DNA of 42,618 bases from an uncultured Methylophilus sp. Its GTDB lineage: Bacteria > Pseudomonadota > Gammaproteobacteria > Burkholderiales > Methylophilaceae. Position 1 is the first letter of the stretch. Each line of letters begins with the position of its first letter. Shown here piece by piece: positions 28,683 to 37,123 of this stretch. The position numbers and the translations under genes were made by a program. The stretch is taken from assembly GCA_936943315.1 (NCBI GenBank), contig CAKZJM010000228.1, positions 1-42,618 on the forward strand, given 5' to 3'. The notes under the pieces are model-generated. The model was not told where the DNA came from and ran no database searches. It saw only the letters and a list, made by a program, of their open reading frames with translations.

Positions 28683-28783
28683 GCTGAACAACAAGGTTGG
28701 CAATAAGCTCAATGACGTTTGCTTTTTTGCGGTTGTGGCTTCTGCCACTACGCTTAACTTGCTTCGCAGGTGAGCCTACGCCG

Positions 28784-28815
28784 CAATCTTGTATTGCTAA
28801 AGCAACACAAGATTG
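28784..28815 (-). terminator. hairpin over the proB stop codon
   Basis: CAATCTTGT (28784-28792) pairs with ACAAGATTG (28807-28815); inside, TTGCT (28794-28798) pairs with AGCAA (28801-28805). Only one mismatch interrupts a 15-pair stem with a 2-base loop. The proB stop lies within it. No T-run follows on the minus strand. Confidence 0.55.
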
Positions 28816-29918
28816 TCCCGGTGTATCAATTCTTTTTCTTCGACATATCCCAGCACGCTTTCTATTTCGCTGCTGGGTTTACGTTTAATCCGTCGTACTT
28901 CATTGGCATTGTAATTGACAATGCCACGCGCCCACTCTTTACCGGCAGCATCCACACAAGCCACCACATCGCCGCGCTCAAACTGGCCCAGCACATCGAC
29001 CACACCAATCGGCAACAAGCTCTTGCCATCCTTGGTCAGCACAGTCACGGCACCATCATCCAGCACCAGCTTACCACCTACACGCAGATGATCGGCCAGC
29101 CACTGTTTTTTAGCCAGTGTTTTCATTTTACCGGCTTGCAAATGCGTACCAATCGCTTCGCCCTGGCTCAAGCGCACCAACACTTCAGGCTCTCTGCCTG
29201 AAGCAATCACGGTATGCGCCCCACTATTGGCGGCACGCTTGGCCGCCAGGATTTTGGTCAGCATGCCCCCCGTTCCGACGGCACTGCCCGCCCCGCCTGC
29301 CATGCTTTCAAGCTCTGGGTTGCCTGCGGTTTCAAAATTGATAAACACCGCATGAGGGTCTTTGCGCGGATCAGCAGAATACAGGCCCTTTTGGTCAGTC
29401 AGAATAATCAGGGCATCGGCTTCTATGAGGTTGGCGACCAATGCCCCCAGGGTATCGTTATCGCCAAAGCGGATTTCTTCGGTGACGACGGTGTCATTTT
29501 CGTTGATGATGGGGATGACGTTCAAATCGAGCAGCGTACGTAAAGTAGTACGCGCATTGAGGTAACGTTTGCGGTCTGCCAGGTCTTCGTGCGTCAGAAG
29601 CAGCTGTGCCGTGTGCAAGCCATGCTGGGCAAAGCACTGCTCATACATTTGTACCAGGCCCATTTGGCCCACTGCCGCCGCGGCTTGCAGTTTATTGACT
29701 TCGACCGGACGCTTTTTCCAGCCCAGGCGCTGCATGCCTTCGGCAACCGCCCCGCTAGACACCAGCACCACCTGTTTGCCCTGTTTGACCAAGCCACTGA
29801 TCTGTTGCGCCCAGGCAGCAATGGCTGTTTTATCCAACCCCTGGCCGTCATTCGTCACCAGGCTGGAGCCTACTTTGACAATCAGGGTTTTGCTGTCTTG
29901 TATGAGTGAAACGCTCAT
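28797..29918 (-). CDS. proB: glutamate 5-kinase
   Basis: 373 residues; phosphorylates glutamate in the first step of proline synthesis. The amino-acid-kinase domain (1-260) has TLIVKVGSSLVT, VVLVSSGAVAEG, INENDTVVTEEIRFGDND and LTDQKGLYSADPR. The C-terminal PUA domain (about 285-365) is present, as in the E. coli enzyme. It follows obg by five bases and is the last gene of the block that usually reads rplU-rpmA-obg-proB in betaproteobacteria. proA is not next to it here. Confidence 0.95.
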   Translation of the reverse strand: MSVSLIQDSKTLIVKVGSSLVTNDGQGLDKTAIAAWAQQISGLVKQGKQVVLVSSGAVAEGMQRLGWKKRPVEVNKLQAAAAVGQMGLVQMYEQCFAQHGLHTAQLLLTHEDLADRKRYLNARTTLRTLLDLNVIPIINENDTVVTEEIRFGDNDTLGALVANLIEADALIILTDQKGLYSADPRKDPHAVFINFETAGNPELESMAGGAGSAVGTGGMLTKILAAKRAANSGAHTVIASGREPEVLVRLSQGEAIGTHLQAGKMKTLAKKQWLADHLRVGGKLVLDDGAVTVLTKDGKSLLPIGVVDVLGQFERGDVVACVDAAGKEWARGIVNYNANEVRRIKRKPSSEIESVLGYVEEKELIHRDNLVLL

Positions 29919-29923
29919 AAAAC

Positions 29924-30982
29924 TTACTCTGTGGCGGGCGGCGTTTGGTTTTGTACTTCTTCAGACTCGCGCTGGGCACGGGCCTGGTCAATATGCTCCA
30001 TGATGGCATAGGTCAGGGCCTGGCAGCCCAGGCCGCTGATTGCAGAAATGGCAAACACCGGGCCATCCCAGCCATAAGCTTTGATAAAGTCAGCCACGGT
30101 TCGCGCGCTGTCTTCCAGCATGTCGATTTTGTTGAGCACCAGCCAGCGAGGCTTGTCGTAAAGCTCCTGGTCGTATTTTCTCAGCTCGTTGACGATGGCC
30201 TTGGCTTCTTGCACAGGATCCACCGACTCATCAAACGGTGCGATATCGACCAGATGCAACAATAAAGAGGTCCGTTGCAAATGACGCAGGAACTGATGCC
30301 CCAGGCCAGCGCCCTCCGCCGCACCTTCGATCAGGCCAGGCACATCGGCGATCACAAAACTGCGGTTGCTATCTACACGGACAACGCCGAGGTTGGGATG
30401 CAAAGTGGTAAATGGATAATCCGCGACTTTAGGTTTGGCGGCAGACACCGAGCGGATAAAAGTCGATTTACCCGCATTTGGCATACCGAGCAGGCCAACA
30501 TCTGCCAGCACTTTCAACTCGAGGTAGAGCTCAAATGCCTCGCCAGGATCACCTTTGGTACACTGGCGTGGGGAGCGGTTGGTACTGGTTTTGAAGTGAA
30601 TATTGCCCAAGCCGCCGTTGCCGCCTTTGGCAATCAGCACTTTCTGGCCATCGGTATTCAAATCCACCATCATCTGGCCGGTAGCCTTGTCGCTGATGGT
30701 CGTACCGACAGGTACGCGTAGCACCATGTCTTCGCCACCTTTGCCGTAGCAATCCGAACCACTGCCGTTCTCGCCGCGCTGCGCTTTGAAAGTACGCGTA
30801 TACCGGTAATCGACCAGGGTATTGATATTGCGGTCAGCCACCACCAGGATAGAACCGCCACGGCCACCGTCACCACCGTTCGGGCCGCCCATAGGCTCGT
30901 ATTTTTCACGGCGGAACGTAGCCACACCGTTGCCACCGTCTCCCGCGTAGACCTTGATAGTCGCTTCGTCAATAAACTTCAT
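29924..30982 (-). CDS. obgE: ribosome-associated GTPase Obg
   Basis: 352 residues. The glycine-rich OBG fold fills 1-158 (MKFIDEATIKVYAGDGGNG, MGGPNGGDGGRGGSIL, GKGGEDMVLRVPVGT). The G domain follows with LLGMPNAGKSTFI (G1), DVPGLIEGA (G3), VLNKIDML (G4) and SAISG (G5). Obg binds the 50S subunit and links ribosome assembly to growth. The C-terminal tail is short and acidic. A terminator separates it from rpmA, so it probably has its own promoter in 30983-31140. Confidence 0.96.
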   Translation of the reverse strand: MKFIDEATIKVYAGDGGNGVATFRREKYEPMGGPNGGDGGRGGSILVVADRNINTLVDYRYTRTFKAQRGENGSGSDCYGKGGEDMVLRVPVGTTISDKATGQMMVDLNTDGQKVLIAKGGNGGLGNIHFKTSTNRSPRQCTKGDPGEAFELYLELKVLADVGLLGMPNAGKSTFIRSVSAAKPKVADYPFTTLHPNLGVVRVDSNRSFVIADVPGLIEGAAEGAGLGHQFLRHLQRTSLLLHLVDIAPFDESVDPVQEAKAIVNELRKYDQELYDKPRWLVLNKIDMLEDSARTVADFIKAYGWDGPVFAISAISGLGCQALTYAIMEHIDQARAQRESEEVQNQTPPATE

Positions 30983-31011
30983 AATAAAATTGCTTTACTC
31001 GTAATCTCGCA

Positions 31012-31076
31012 TGTTTTTTGTACTCGTTCCTTGCCGTACTGATGGGTACGATGTGCGTCACTGCGCGCAAAAAACA
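31012..31076 (-). repeat. structured leader of obgE (nested inverted repeats)
   Basis: TGTTTTTTG (31012-31020) and CAAAAAACA (31068-31076) are perfect complements enclosing a second hairpin CGTAC/GTACG (31035-31039, 31046-31050; loop TGATGG). It lies between the rpmA terminator and the obgE start, so it would be in the obgE leader if the promoter is upstream of it. Confidence 0.4.
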
Positions 31077-31144
31077 AGCAAGCTAACCCAAGCAATAAGA
31101 AACCTGAAGTAGGCTAACTTTTTCTAATGCATGAACTATAAAGT

Positions 31145-31175
31145 AAAAAGCCCCGTCAAGCGACAGGGCTTTTTT
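31145..31175 (-). terminator. terminator after rpmA
   Basis: GCCC-C-GTC pairs with GAC-A-GGGC (one mismatch, loop AAGC) with A- and T-runs on both sides, 31145-31175. It should stop most rplU-rpmA transcripts before obgE. Confidence 0.88.
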
Positions 31176-31188
31176 CATAAAAGGGCGA

Positions 31189-31446
31189 TTAAACCGCTTC
31201 GATGCTCACGGTGTGACGCTTCAACGCGCCTTTCACAGCAAATTTCACTTTGCCTTCTACCAGTGCATACAGCGTATGGTCTTTGCCCATGCCAACGTTT
31301 TCGCCAGCGTGCATTTTAGTACCGCGCTGACGCACGATGATGCTACCTGCGTTAACCACTGTTTCACCGAAAGCTTTAACGCCCAAGCGTTTGGCTTGTG
31401 AGTCGCGACCGTTACGTGAACTACCGCCTGCTTTTTTGTGTGCCAT
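31189..31446 (-). CDS. rpmA: 50S ribosomal protein L27
   Basis: 85 residues, normal length. MAHKKAGGSSRNGRDSQAKR is the canonical N-terminus reaching towards the peptidyl-transferase centre; no cleavable leader is present. GKDHTLYALVEGKVKF follows. AAGGA stands before the ATG. It lies 80 bases after rplU and shares its promoter. Confidence 0.97.
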   Translation of the reverse strand: MAHKKAGGSSRNGRDSQAKRLGVKAFGETVVNAGSIIVRQRGTKMHAGENVGMGKDHTLYALVEGKVKFAVKGALKRHTVSIEAV

Positions 31447-31526
31447 GTTTGATTCCTTATTCTAGCAATCTGCTCTACTCAAGCAGAACGTGCTTATTTG
31501 CTGAACTAAATTTGTTTTGACGAAAT

Positions 31527-31841
31527 TTATTTTGCCGAAATGGTATCGATTTGAATTTCTGTGTAGCTCTGACGATGACCTTGAGTCTTGCGGTAGTGCT
31601 TACGACGGCGCATTTTGAAGATCATCACTTTGTCGCCACGGCCATGTGATACCACTGTGGCATTCACTTTTGCACCAGCTACCAACGGTGCACCAATCGT
31701 AGTTGTCTCGCCGTCAGCAATCAACAACACTTTGTCAATCACTACTTTGGAGCCAACGTCGCCAGTCAATTTCTCAACTTTTACTTTGTCACCAGCGGCT
31801 ACTTTGTACTGTTTGCCACCTGTTTTAATCACTGCGTACAT
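31527..31841 (-). CDS. rplU: 50S ribosomal protein L21
   Basis: 104 residues. MYAVIKTGGKQYKVAAGDKV and the C-terminal KMRRRKHYRKTQGHRQSYTE are diagnostic for L21, which binds 23S rRNA with L20. It is the first gene of the rplU-rpmA pair behind a strong sigma-70-type promoter. Confidence 0.97.
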   Translation of the reverse strand: MYAVIKTGGKQYKVAAGDKVKVEKLTGDVGSKVVIDKVLLIADGETTTIGAPLVAGAKVNATVVSHGRGDKVMIFKMRRRKHYRKTQGHRQSYTEIQIDTISAK

Positions 31842-31878
31842 AATAATGCCTTAAACATCGCCTTTTAAAGAACCCGCA

Positions 31879-31906
31879 ATTATACGCAATTTATTCGATA
31901 ATGCAA
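31879..31906 (-). promoter_or_regulatory. promoter of rplU-rpmA
   Basis: On the minus strand, -35 TTGCAT (complement of 31901-31906), a 16-base spacer and a perfect -10 TATAAT (complement of 31879-31884). An AT-rich 14-base palindrome (31903-31916) covers the -35. Confidence 0.75.
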
Positions 31907-31977
31907 ATATATTTGCGCATCATTTTAGCAAATGTGAGGACCCCGTCACCAGCGTACATAGACGCCTCGACAAGCCT

Positions 31978-32352
31978 TTATTTTAAACTGTGCCGCCAGG
32001 GACGGATACTGCCATTTGTATAATAGGCATAGACCGCAAATACTGACTCCAGCAATTGCTCGCAACCGTCCAGTTTTGAGTCTGCCATCGCCTGGAAAGA
32101 GACCATGCGGTACATGGGTAGCATCTCCAGATTATTTAATGAACTGAGTGGCTGAAAGGTGGCGCACGCCAGTGACCGCCCGGACTGCCGCACATGCACA
32201 TTAAACATATCCACCACGGCCAACTCTAACTGCTGGCCATCCATTAAAGCCAACTGGTACTGTTTTTTATTCAGTTGCGCCACGCTGAGCACCGCATTTA
32301 TGGCCATTGTGTTTGAAGTCATCGGCATATCCCTACTCAAAAGACGCAGCAT
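31978..32352 (-). CDS. hypothetical protein, divergent from a MocR-type gene
   Basis: 124 residues from the first ATG; an ATG at 32322 (AGGG eight bases upstream) would give 114 and may be the real start. No signal peptide or membrane segment. The sequence reads as a mixed alpha/beta cytoplasmic protein: NAVLSVAQLNKKQYQLALMD, QQLELAVVDMFNVHVRQSGR, FQPLSSLNNLEMLP, and a C-terminal helix CEQLLESVFAVYAYY. It superficially recalls small ligand-sensing barrels such as PilZ, but the PilZ RxxxR motif is absent. I do not recognise it. Being divergent from the regulator at 32435, with 82 bases between, it is the most likely target of that regulator. Confidence 0.6.
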   Translation of the reverse strand: MLRLLSRDMPMTSNTMAINAVLSVAQLNKKQYQLALMDGQQLELAVVDMFNVHVRQSGRSLACATFQPLSSLNNLEMLPMYRMVSFQAMADSKLDGCEQLLESVFAVYAYYTNGSIRPWRHSLK

Positions 32353-32365
32353 AAAGCGCCGCCAA

Positions 32366-32412
32366 TTTGCATAACAGCCGCAGTTTGCATTAAATTAACC
32401 ATATCAGATATG
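32366..32412. promoter_or_regulatory. direct repeats and palindrome between the small gene and the MocR-type gene
   Basis: TTTGCAT occurs twice in direct order, at 32366-32372 and 32384-32390, 18 bases apart. CATATC-A-GATATG (32400-32412) is a 13-base palindrome just beyond. MocR-family proteins are known to bind direct repeats in divergent promoter regions, so this is a plausible binding region. Confidence 0.5.
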
Positions 32413-32434
32413 CGCCACTGAATGAGACGACAGC

Positions 32435-33847
32435 TTGAAGAAATATGAAATCATCGCCGAAGAAATCGCCAGCGCCATTCAGCAAGTCCTGTTAAAACGC
32501 GGCGATAAATTACCATCTATCCGGCAAATACAAGTCAGCAAGCAAGTGAATGCCTCGACCGTTTTCCAGGCTTATTACCTGCTGGAAGCCCGAGGGCTGG
32601 TGGTGACGCGCCCACGTTCTGGCTATTACGTGGCCGGCCCTTTGCGCAGTGAACGCCTGCTGCCGCACACGGCCAGCGATACCGGCCTGCCCACCACTCT
32701 GCAAATCAGTGACCTGGTTTTCACCTTGCTCGAACGCATCAAAGATCCGCAGCAGATCCCGTTTGGATCAGCCTTTCCCAGCCCGCTATTATTTCCGCTA
32801 TCGAAACTGGCAGATCATATGGCAACCACCGTCCGCCGCATGCAACCGCAGGATACCGTGAGTGACATTGGGCAGGGCGATGCAGAGCTCAGGCGGCAAA
32901 TTGCCTTGCGTTATCAACTGGATGGCAAGCATACCGACCTCAATGATATTGTCATCACCAATGGCGCGCTGGAGGCGCTTAACCTGTGCCTGGCGGCGGT
33001 GACGCAACCGGGTGACAGCGTGATCATTGAATGCCCCACCTTTTATGCCGCCTTGCAAGCGATTGAGCGCATGGGACTCAAAGCCATTGAAGTGCCCAGC
33101 CACCCTGAACACGGCCTGGACCTGGACGCGCTGGAGCGCGCCATTCTTCAGCACAAGCCCAAGGCCTGTTGGCTCATGACCAACTTCCAGAATCCGACTG
33201 GCAGCCTGATGCCGCAAGACAAAAAACAGGCATTAGTCGCACTGATCACACGCTATCAGTTGCCACTGATTGAAGACGACGTGTACAGGGAGTTATATTT
33301 TAGCAAACAGCGCCCTTTGCCTGCCACCACCTGGGATAAAGAAGGCTGGGTCATGCATTGCAGCTCCTTCTCCAAATCACTGGCGCCGGGTTACCGCGTC
33401 GGTTGGGTGTCGGCGGGCCGCTTTAGTGAACGGATTACGCGCCTGAAAATCTCCACGACCCTGGCCACCTCTATCCCGGCACAGCAGGCGCTCGCGAGTT
33501 ACCTGAGCAAGGGCGGCTATGACAAGCATTTACGGCAGCTGCGCCACCAGCTGATGTTGCAGCAACTCCAGTTTTCGCAGGCCATCCACCAGCATTTTCC
33601 AGCACAGGTACGCTTTACCTTGCCGCAAGGCGGTTATTTTTTATGGCTACAGTTGCCAGGCGGGCAGGACAGCCTGCAACTGTTCCAGCAAGCCATTAAT
33701 CACAATATCAGTTTGGCCCCAGGTCATATGTTTTCGTCCCAGCAGCAATATGCCAGCTACATCCGTCTCAACTATGGCCATCCTTTTACGCCAGTCAATC
33801 AGCAGGCAATTGCCACCCTGGGCAAATTAATCAAACCCGTTCATTAA
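32435..33847 (+). CDS. MocR-type regulator (GntR helix-turn-helix fused to class I aminotransferase domain)
   Basis: 470 residues. The N-terminal winged helix (1-68) has RGDKLPSIRQIQVSKQVNAS and TVFQAYYLLEARGLVVTRPR. The aminotransferase-like domain (about 100-470) keeps PLP-binding features: GQGDAELRRQIA, TNGALEALNLCL, TNFQNPTGSLM, EDDVYREL and the Schiff-base lysine in CSSFSKSLAPGYR (Lys 314). MocR proteins usually use PLP or an amino compound as signal rather than catalyse. The start appears to be TTG at 32435; no in-frame ATG begins the HTH. It is divergent from a 124-residue gene of unknown function and lies 114 bases before ccoG. Confidence 0.88.
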   Translation: MKKYEIIAEEIASAIQQVLLKRGDKLPSIRQIQVSKQVNASTVFQAYYLLEARGLVVTRPRSGYYVAGPLRSERLLPHTASDTGLPTTLQISDLVFTLLERIKDPQQIPFGSAFPSPLLFPLSKLADHMATTVRRMQPQDTVSDIGQGDAELRRQIALRYQLDGKHTDLNDIVITNGALEALNLCLAAVTQPGDSVIIECPTFYAALQAIERMGLKAIEVPSHPEHGLDLDALERAILQHKPKACWLMTNFQNPTGSLMPQDKKQALVALITRYQLPLIEDDVYRELYFSKQRPLPATTWDKEGWVMHCSSFSKSLAPGYRVGWVSAGRFSERITRLKISTTLATSIPAQQALASYLSKGGYDKHLRQLRHQLMLQQLQFSQAIHQHFPAQVRFTLPQGGYFLWLQLPGGQDSLQLFQQAINHNISLAPGHMFSSQQQYASYIRLNYGHPFTPVNQQAIATLGKLIKPVH

Positions 33848-33961
33848 GAAAAGCAATGCGATACCACGGCATCTGATATGGTTTTTTAATTAAAAACTGA
33901 ATCTGTTTATACCCGCATTCTTCTTCTACACTGCACCCGTCTGATTGATTCGAGTGCCTGT

Positions 33962-35371
33962 ATGACTTCACACCGTAGCAAACCCATCATCCCGATTGTG
34001 GCAGCGCCCGTCACTGAGCAAACCATTTCGCTTTACCAGAAAACCCGCAAAGTCTATCCGCGCTCGGTCAGCGGCTATTTTAAAAACTGGCGCTGGCTCA
34101 TGATCTGGCTGACCCAACTGGTGTTTTACGGCATGCCCTGGCTGCAATACGGTGATCGGCAGGCGGTTTTACTTGATCTCAATGCGCATCGCTTCTACCT
34201 GTTTGGCGTGGTGATCTTTCCGCAGGATTTGTTTTACCTAGCGTTGCTGTTGATTGTCTGTGCCCTCGGCCTGTTTCTGTTTACCGCAGTGGCCGGGCGG
34301 CTATGGTGCGGTTTCTCCTGCCCGCAATCGGTCTACACAGAACTCTTTTTATGGATGGAGCGCACGATAGAGGGTGACCGCATGGCCAGGCAAAAACTGG
34401 ACGCACAATCCTGGGGCTTGCGCAAAACCGGTATCAAAGCCAGTAAACATAGCGCCTGGCTGGTTTTTTCATTGGTAACCGGATTTACCTTTGTCGGCTA
34501 CTTTACCCCTATCCGTGACTTACTGGTCGACGTGCAACAAGGACAATTGGGGGACTGGTCTTTCTTCTGGCTGGGCTTCTACAGCCTGGCGACCTACGGC
34601 AATGCGGGGTTTTTACGCGAGCAGGTGTGCAAACACATGTGCCCTTATGCCCGCTTTCAAAGCGCTATGTTCGACAACCATACCCTGATTGTGGCGTATG
34701 ACAGCGCACGCGGTGAACCCCGTGGCGGCCGCAGCAAAAGCCAGGACTACCAGGCGCAGGGCCTGGGCTCATGCATAGATTGCAATATTTGTGTGCAGGT
34801 GTGTCCGGTAGGCATCGATATCCGCAATGGCTTGCAATATGAGTGCATTAGTTGCGGCCTGTGTATTGATGCCTGCAATGACGTGATGGACAAAATGCAG
34901 TATCCGAGAGACTTGATCCGCTTTTCCGCGGCGGGCTTGAGCGGCCAGCACCAGTTAAGCAAGCACCTGTTACGCCCGCGCGTACTCATTTACAGCGGAC
35001 TATTTCTACTGATTACGGGCTGGATGGTCTACGGGCTGCTGCACAAACCGGACTTCAAGGTCGATGTCATGCGTGACCGCAATATCATGTACCGTGAAAC
35101 GGCGCAGGGCGTAGAGAACCTGTATCAGTTACACCTAACCAATGCGACTGAACACACGCAGCGCTACCAACTGCGGGCTACCGGCCTGGACGGGCTTAAA
35201 GTAGAAAGTGAGCAGACACTGACTGCGGGGCCCACAGAAGAGATATTGTTGCCGGTGAGCCTGGCCTTACCCGCCAGCGAGCAGCGTGGCAGCCAGCGCA
35301 TCAAGATCGAGGTGACTGCGCTCGCCAATGGCGAAACCGTGACGACAGACAGCACCTTCTACCTCCCCTGA
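33962..35371 (+). CDS. ccoG: cytochrome oxidase maturation protein CcoG (RdxA/FixG family)
   Basis: 469 residues. About four or five membrane helices (about 43-63, 85-107, 160-180, 195-215, 340-360) surround a cytoplasmic part with two 4Fe-4S sites: CIDCNICVQVCP (Cys 271, 274, 277, 281) and CISCGLCIDAC (Cys 295, 298, 301, 305). Two further Cys motifs, CGFSCPQ and CKHMCPYARFQ, are typical. The C-terminal periplasmic domain (about 365-469) is IgG-like. CcoG reduces copper during assembly of cbb3-type oxidase. No ccoNOP, ccoI or ccoS gene is in this window, so the gene is isolated from its partners here; they may be elsewhere. Confidence 0.93.
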   Translation: MTSHRSKPIIPIVAAPVTEQTISLYQKTRKVYPRSVSGYFKNWRWLMIWLTQLVFYGMPWLQYGDRQAVLLDLNAHRFYLFGVVIFPQDLFYLALLLIVCALGLFLFTAVAGRLWCGFSCPQSVYTELFLWMERTIEGDRMARQKLDAQSWGLRKTGIKASKHSAWLVFSLVTGFTFVGYFTPIRDLLVDVQQGQLGDWSFFWLGFYSLATYGNAGFLREQVCKHMCPYARFQSAMFDNHTLIVAYDSARGEPRGGRSKSQDYQAQGLGSCIDCNICVQVCPVGIDIRNGLQYECISCGLCIDACNDVMDKMQYPRDLIRFSAAGLSGQHQLSKHLLRPRVLIYSGLFLLITGWMVYGLLHKPDFKVDVMRDRNIMYRETAQGVENLYQLHLTNATEHTQRYQLRATGLDGLKVESEQTLTAGPTEEILLPVSLALPASEQRGSQRIKIEVTALANGETVTTDSTFYLP

Positions 35372-35412
35372 TGAAACGACTACCCCTTGGCCCGCGTGAT
35401 TTTGCCTGTGAC

Positions 35413-35435
35413 AGCGAAGGTTGACCACCTTCGCT
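35413..35435. terminator. hairpin between ccoG and the convergent exonuclease gene
   Basis: AGCGAAGGT (35413-35421) and ACCTTCGCT (35427-35435) with loop TGACC. The right end touches the stop codon of the minus-strand gene. There is no clear T-run, so it may act through stem stability for both genes. Confidence 0.5.
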
Positions 35436-36850
35436 CAACCAGCCAAATCGAGTACGCGGGTCTTTTTTTGCGGCAGCATTTTCAGTAAGAGCCTATACGT
35501 TTCGAGGTCAAAATGGAGGAGCGTTTTTTGTTCGCGCAAGGCCTGCAAACTGTCATCGTCCGTCGCCACCCCCAGATACACCCAATGCTCAAACACATGC
35601 ACCTGGCGCAAGTCATTTTCCAGGTTATATTCTTCAATGCCTATCTTGCCACGGTATGGCCAGGCTTTGAGCTGATGTGCCATCAACGCCTGCTGCATAC
35701 GCAAGGCGTGTATTTCTGGAGGCTCTTTTCCGCAACAGACGCCCTTGCAGCGATTAAGCGCAAAAGCGGAACACGCGCCACTGCCACCGGGTTCGAGTCC
35801 AATCATTTTTGCGCATAAATGACTCATGTCAGTGATTTTGCGCAAGGCCTCTACCGCCTGCCGTTTGCTTTTAAAAATCCCAAACAACTGCCTGAGCTGG
35901 CTAGGGTCAATATCGTCTTCATTGACCAGGGTCAGTAATGAGGTTGTCGAAAGTGAAGCCGGGCGTGAAGGATTGCCAACGGCCAGTTGCCAACTGAACA
36001 AGGACTGCTCTCGCCTTGACGGCCGTTGATATAAGGGCGAATGCTGCCGGACCAGGCGTGACTCAAGCAACAAGGCGCTCAACTCACCCGCAGTCGGAAT
36101 CCACTCAAACTTTTTCATTTCCTGCGTCAGCCGTTTTTCCTTACTCGCCTCACTGGTCAGATGTGACAACACACGCGCCCGCAGATTAGTGGCTTTGCCA
36201 ATATAAAGCGGCACATCCTTGTCCCCATAAAATAGGTACACGCCTGGCGCTTCGGGCAGCTCGCCCACCAGGCTGGCATCCACATGCGGCGGCAATGCAG
36301 GCACCGCCATGAGTTTTTGCGCAGCGGCCTCTACCGCCCCGTCACCGAGGTCGCGCCGGGCATCATGAAGCATGACTAAAATCGCTTCCACATCGCCCAT
36401 GGCGCGGTGGCGGGCGAGACCGCTAATCTGGTGACGTTCAACAATGGCATCAATGCCATGACTGTAAAACTGGGGATACAACAGACGTGACAGTTTGACG
36501 GTACATAGCACTTTGGGGCTGAAGCTCACGCCGATACGCTTGAATTCGGTTTTAAGAAACCCGTGATCAAAACGCACATTGTGCGCAGCCAGCACCGAGC
36601 CTTCCAATAAGCTTTGCAGTTTCTCTGCCACTTCAGAAAACAAAGGCGCATCGGCAACCATCTCGTCGTTAATGCCGGTCAGTGACTGGATAAACGGCGG
36701 AATCGGCTGCTGTGGATTGACTAGTGTTTGCCAGCGCACGGTTTCAACGCCATGATCAAAACGCACCAATGCAATTTCGGTGATCCGGTCTTTTAATGGG
36801 GTTGCCCCGGTGGTTTCAAGGTCGAGAAAAGTTACGGCAGGCAATATCAC
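35435..36850 (-). CDS. DnaQ-like 3'-5' exonuclease fused to a UvrC-like GIY-YIG nuclease
   Basis: 471 residues. The N-terminal exonuclease (1-175) has TFLDLETTGATPLKDRITEI (metal-binding DxE), LTGINDEMV, VLAAHNVRFDHGFLK and HRAMGDVEAIL, the ExoI-III motifs of DEDDh exonucleases. A GIY-YIG domain (about 200-280) follows: LPEAPGVYLFYGDKDVPLYI with GKATNLRARVLSH. The rest resembles the region after the GIY-YIG domain in UvrC/Cho-type proteins, including a Cys-rich stretch CSAFALNRCKGVCCGKEPPE. Such fusions are known in betaproteobacteria and are thought to act in DNA repair; no biochemistry is claimed here. It is convergent with ccoG. No SOS box search was possible beyond eye inspection and none was noticed. 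Confidence 0.88.
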   Translation of the reverse strand: MILPAVTFLDLETTGATPLKDRITEIALVRFDHGVETVRWQTLVNPQQPIPPFIQSLTGINDEMVADAPLFSEVAEKLQSLLEGSVLAAHNVRFDHGFLKTEFKRIGVSFSPKVLCTVKLSRLLYPQFYSHGIDAIVERHQISGLARHRAMGDVEAILVMLHDARRDLGDGAVEAAAQKLMAVPALPPHVDASLVGELPEAPGVYLFYGDKDVPLYIGKATNLRARVLSHLTSEASKEKRLTQEMKKFEWIPTAGELSALLLESRLVRQHSPLYQRPSRREQSLFSWQLAVGNPSRPASLSTTSLLTLVNEDDIDPSQLRQLFGIFKSKRQAVEALRKITDMSHLCAKMIGLEPGGSGACSAFALNRCKGVCCGKEPPEIHALRMQQALMAHQLKAWPYRGKIGIEEYNLENDLRQVHVFEHWVYLGVATDDDSLQALREQKTLLHFDLETYRLLLKMLPQKKTRVLDLAG

Positions 36851-37072
36851 GCGGAAAAGTTCCTACTGCACATCAAAATAGTGGCGAAATGGCTGGGATG
36901 AGTGTCATTTTAACGCACTTTGGCCTGTTCACCGTGGCAGCCAAAGTTTGCCTTAAAAATGCGCTTCAGCAGGCAGATTTGCCATCAAATCGCAAAAAGA
37001 GGTGTGTGATGTCTCATATCTTATACAAAAGCAGTGTTTCTCCTACAAAACACCTATAGACACCCTTCTCAA

Positions 37073-37102
37073 TTGATGCTGTAATTACCAATTACATATT
37101 AA
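37073..37102 (+). promoter_or_regulatory. ohrR promoter with overlapping operator
   Basis: -35 TTGATG (37073-37078), an 18-base spacer and -10 TATTAA (37097-37102). The spacer is filled by a 17-base palindrome, TGTAATT-ACC-AATTACA (37080-37096), which resembles known AT-rich OhrR/MarR operators. A bound repressor would block the promoter, pointing to autorepression. Confidence 0.65.
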
Positions 37103-37123
37103 TGACAATATAATTTTAACTTC

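Noticed and set aside
31903..31916. 14-base palindrome before rplU as a regulator site
   Set aside because: AT-rich sequence overlapping the -35 element; with nothing else to support it, chance is sufficient.
36796..37059. 87-codon plus-strand frame across the exonuclease gene start and the gap before ohrR
   Set aside because: It overlaps the exonuclease gene antisense, has no ribosome-binding site and no recognisable domain.
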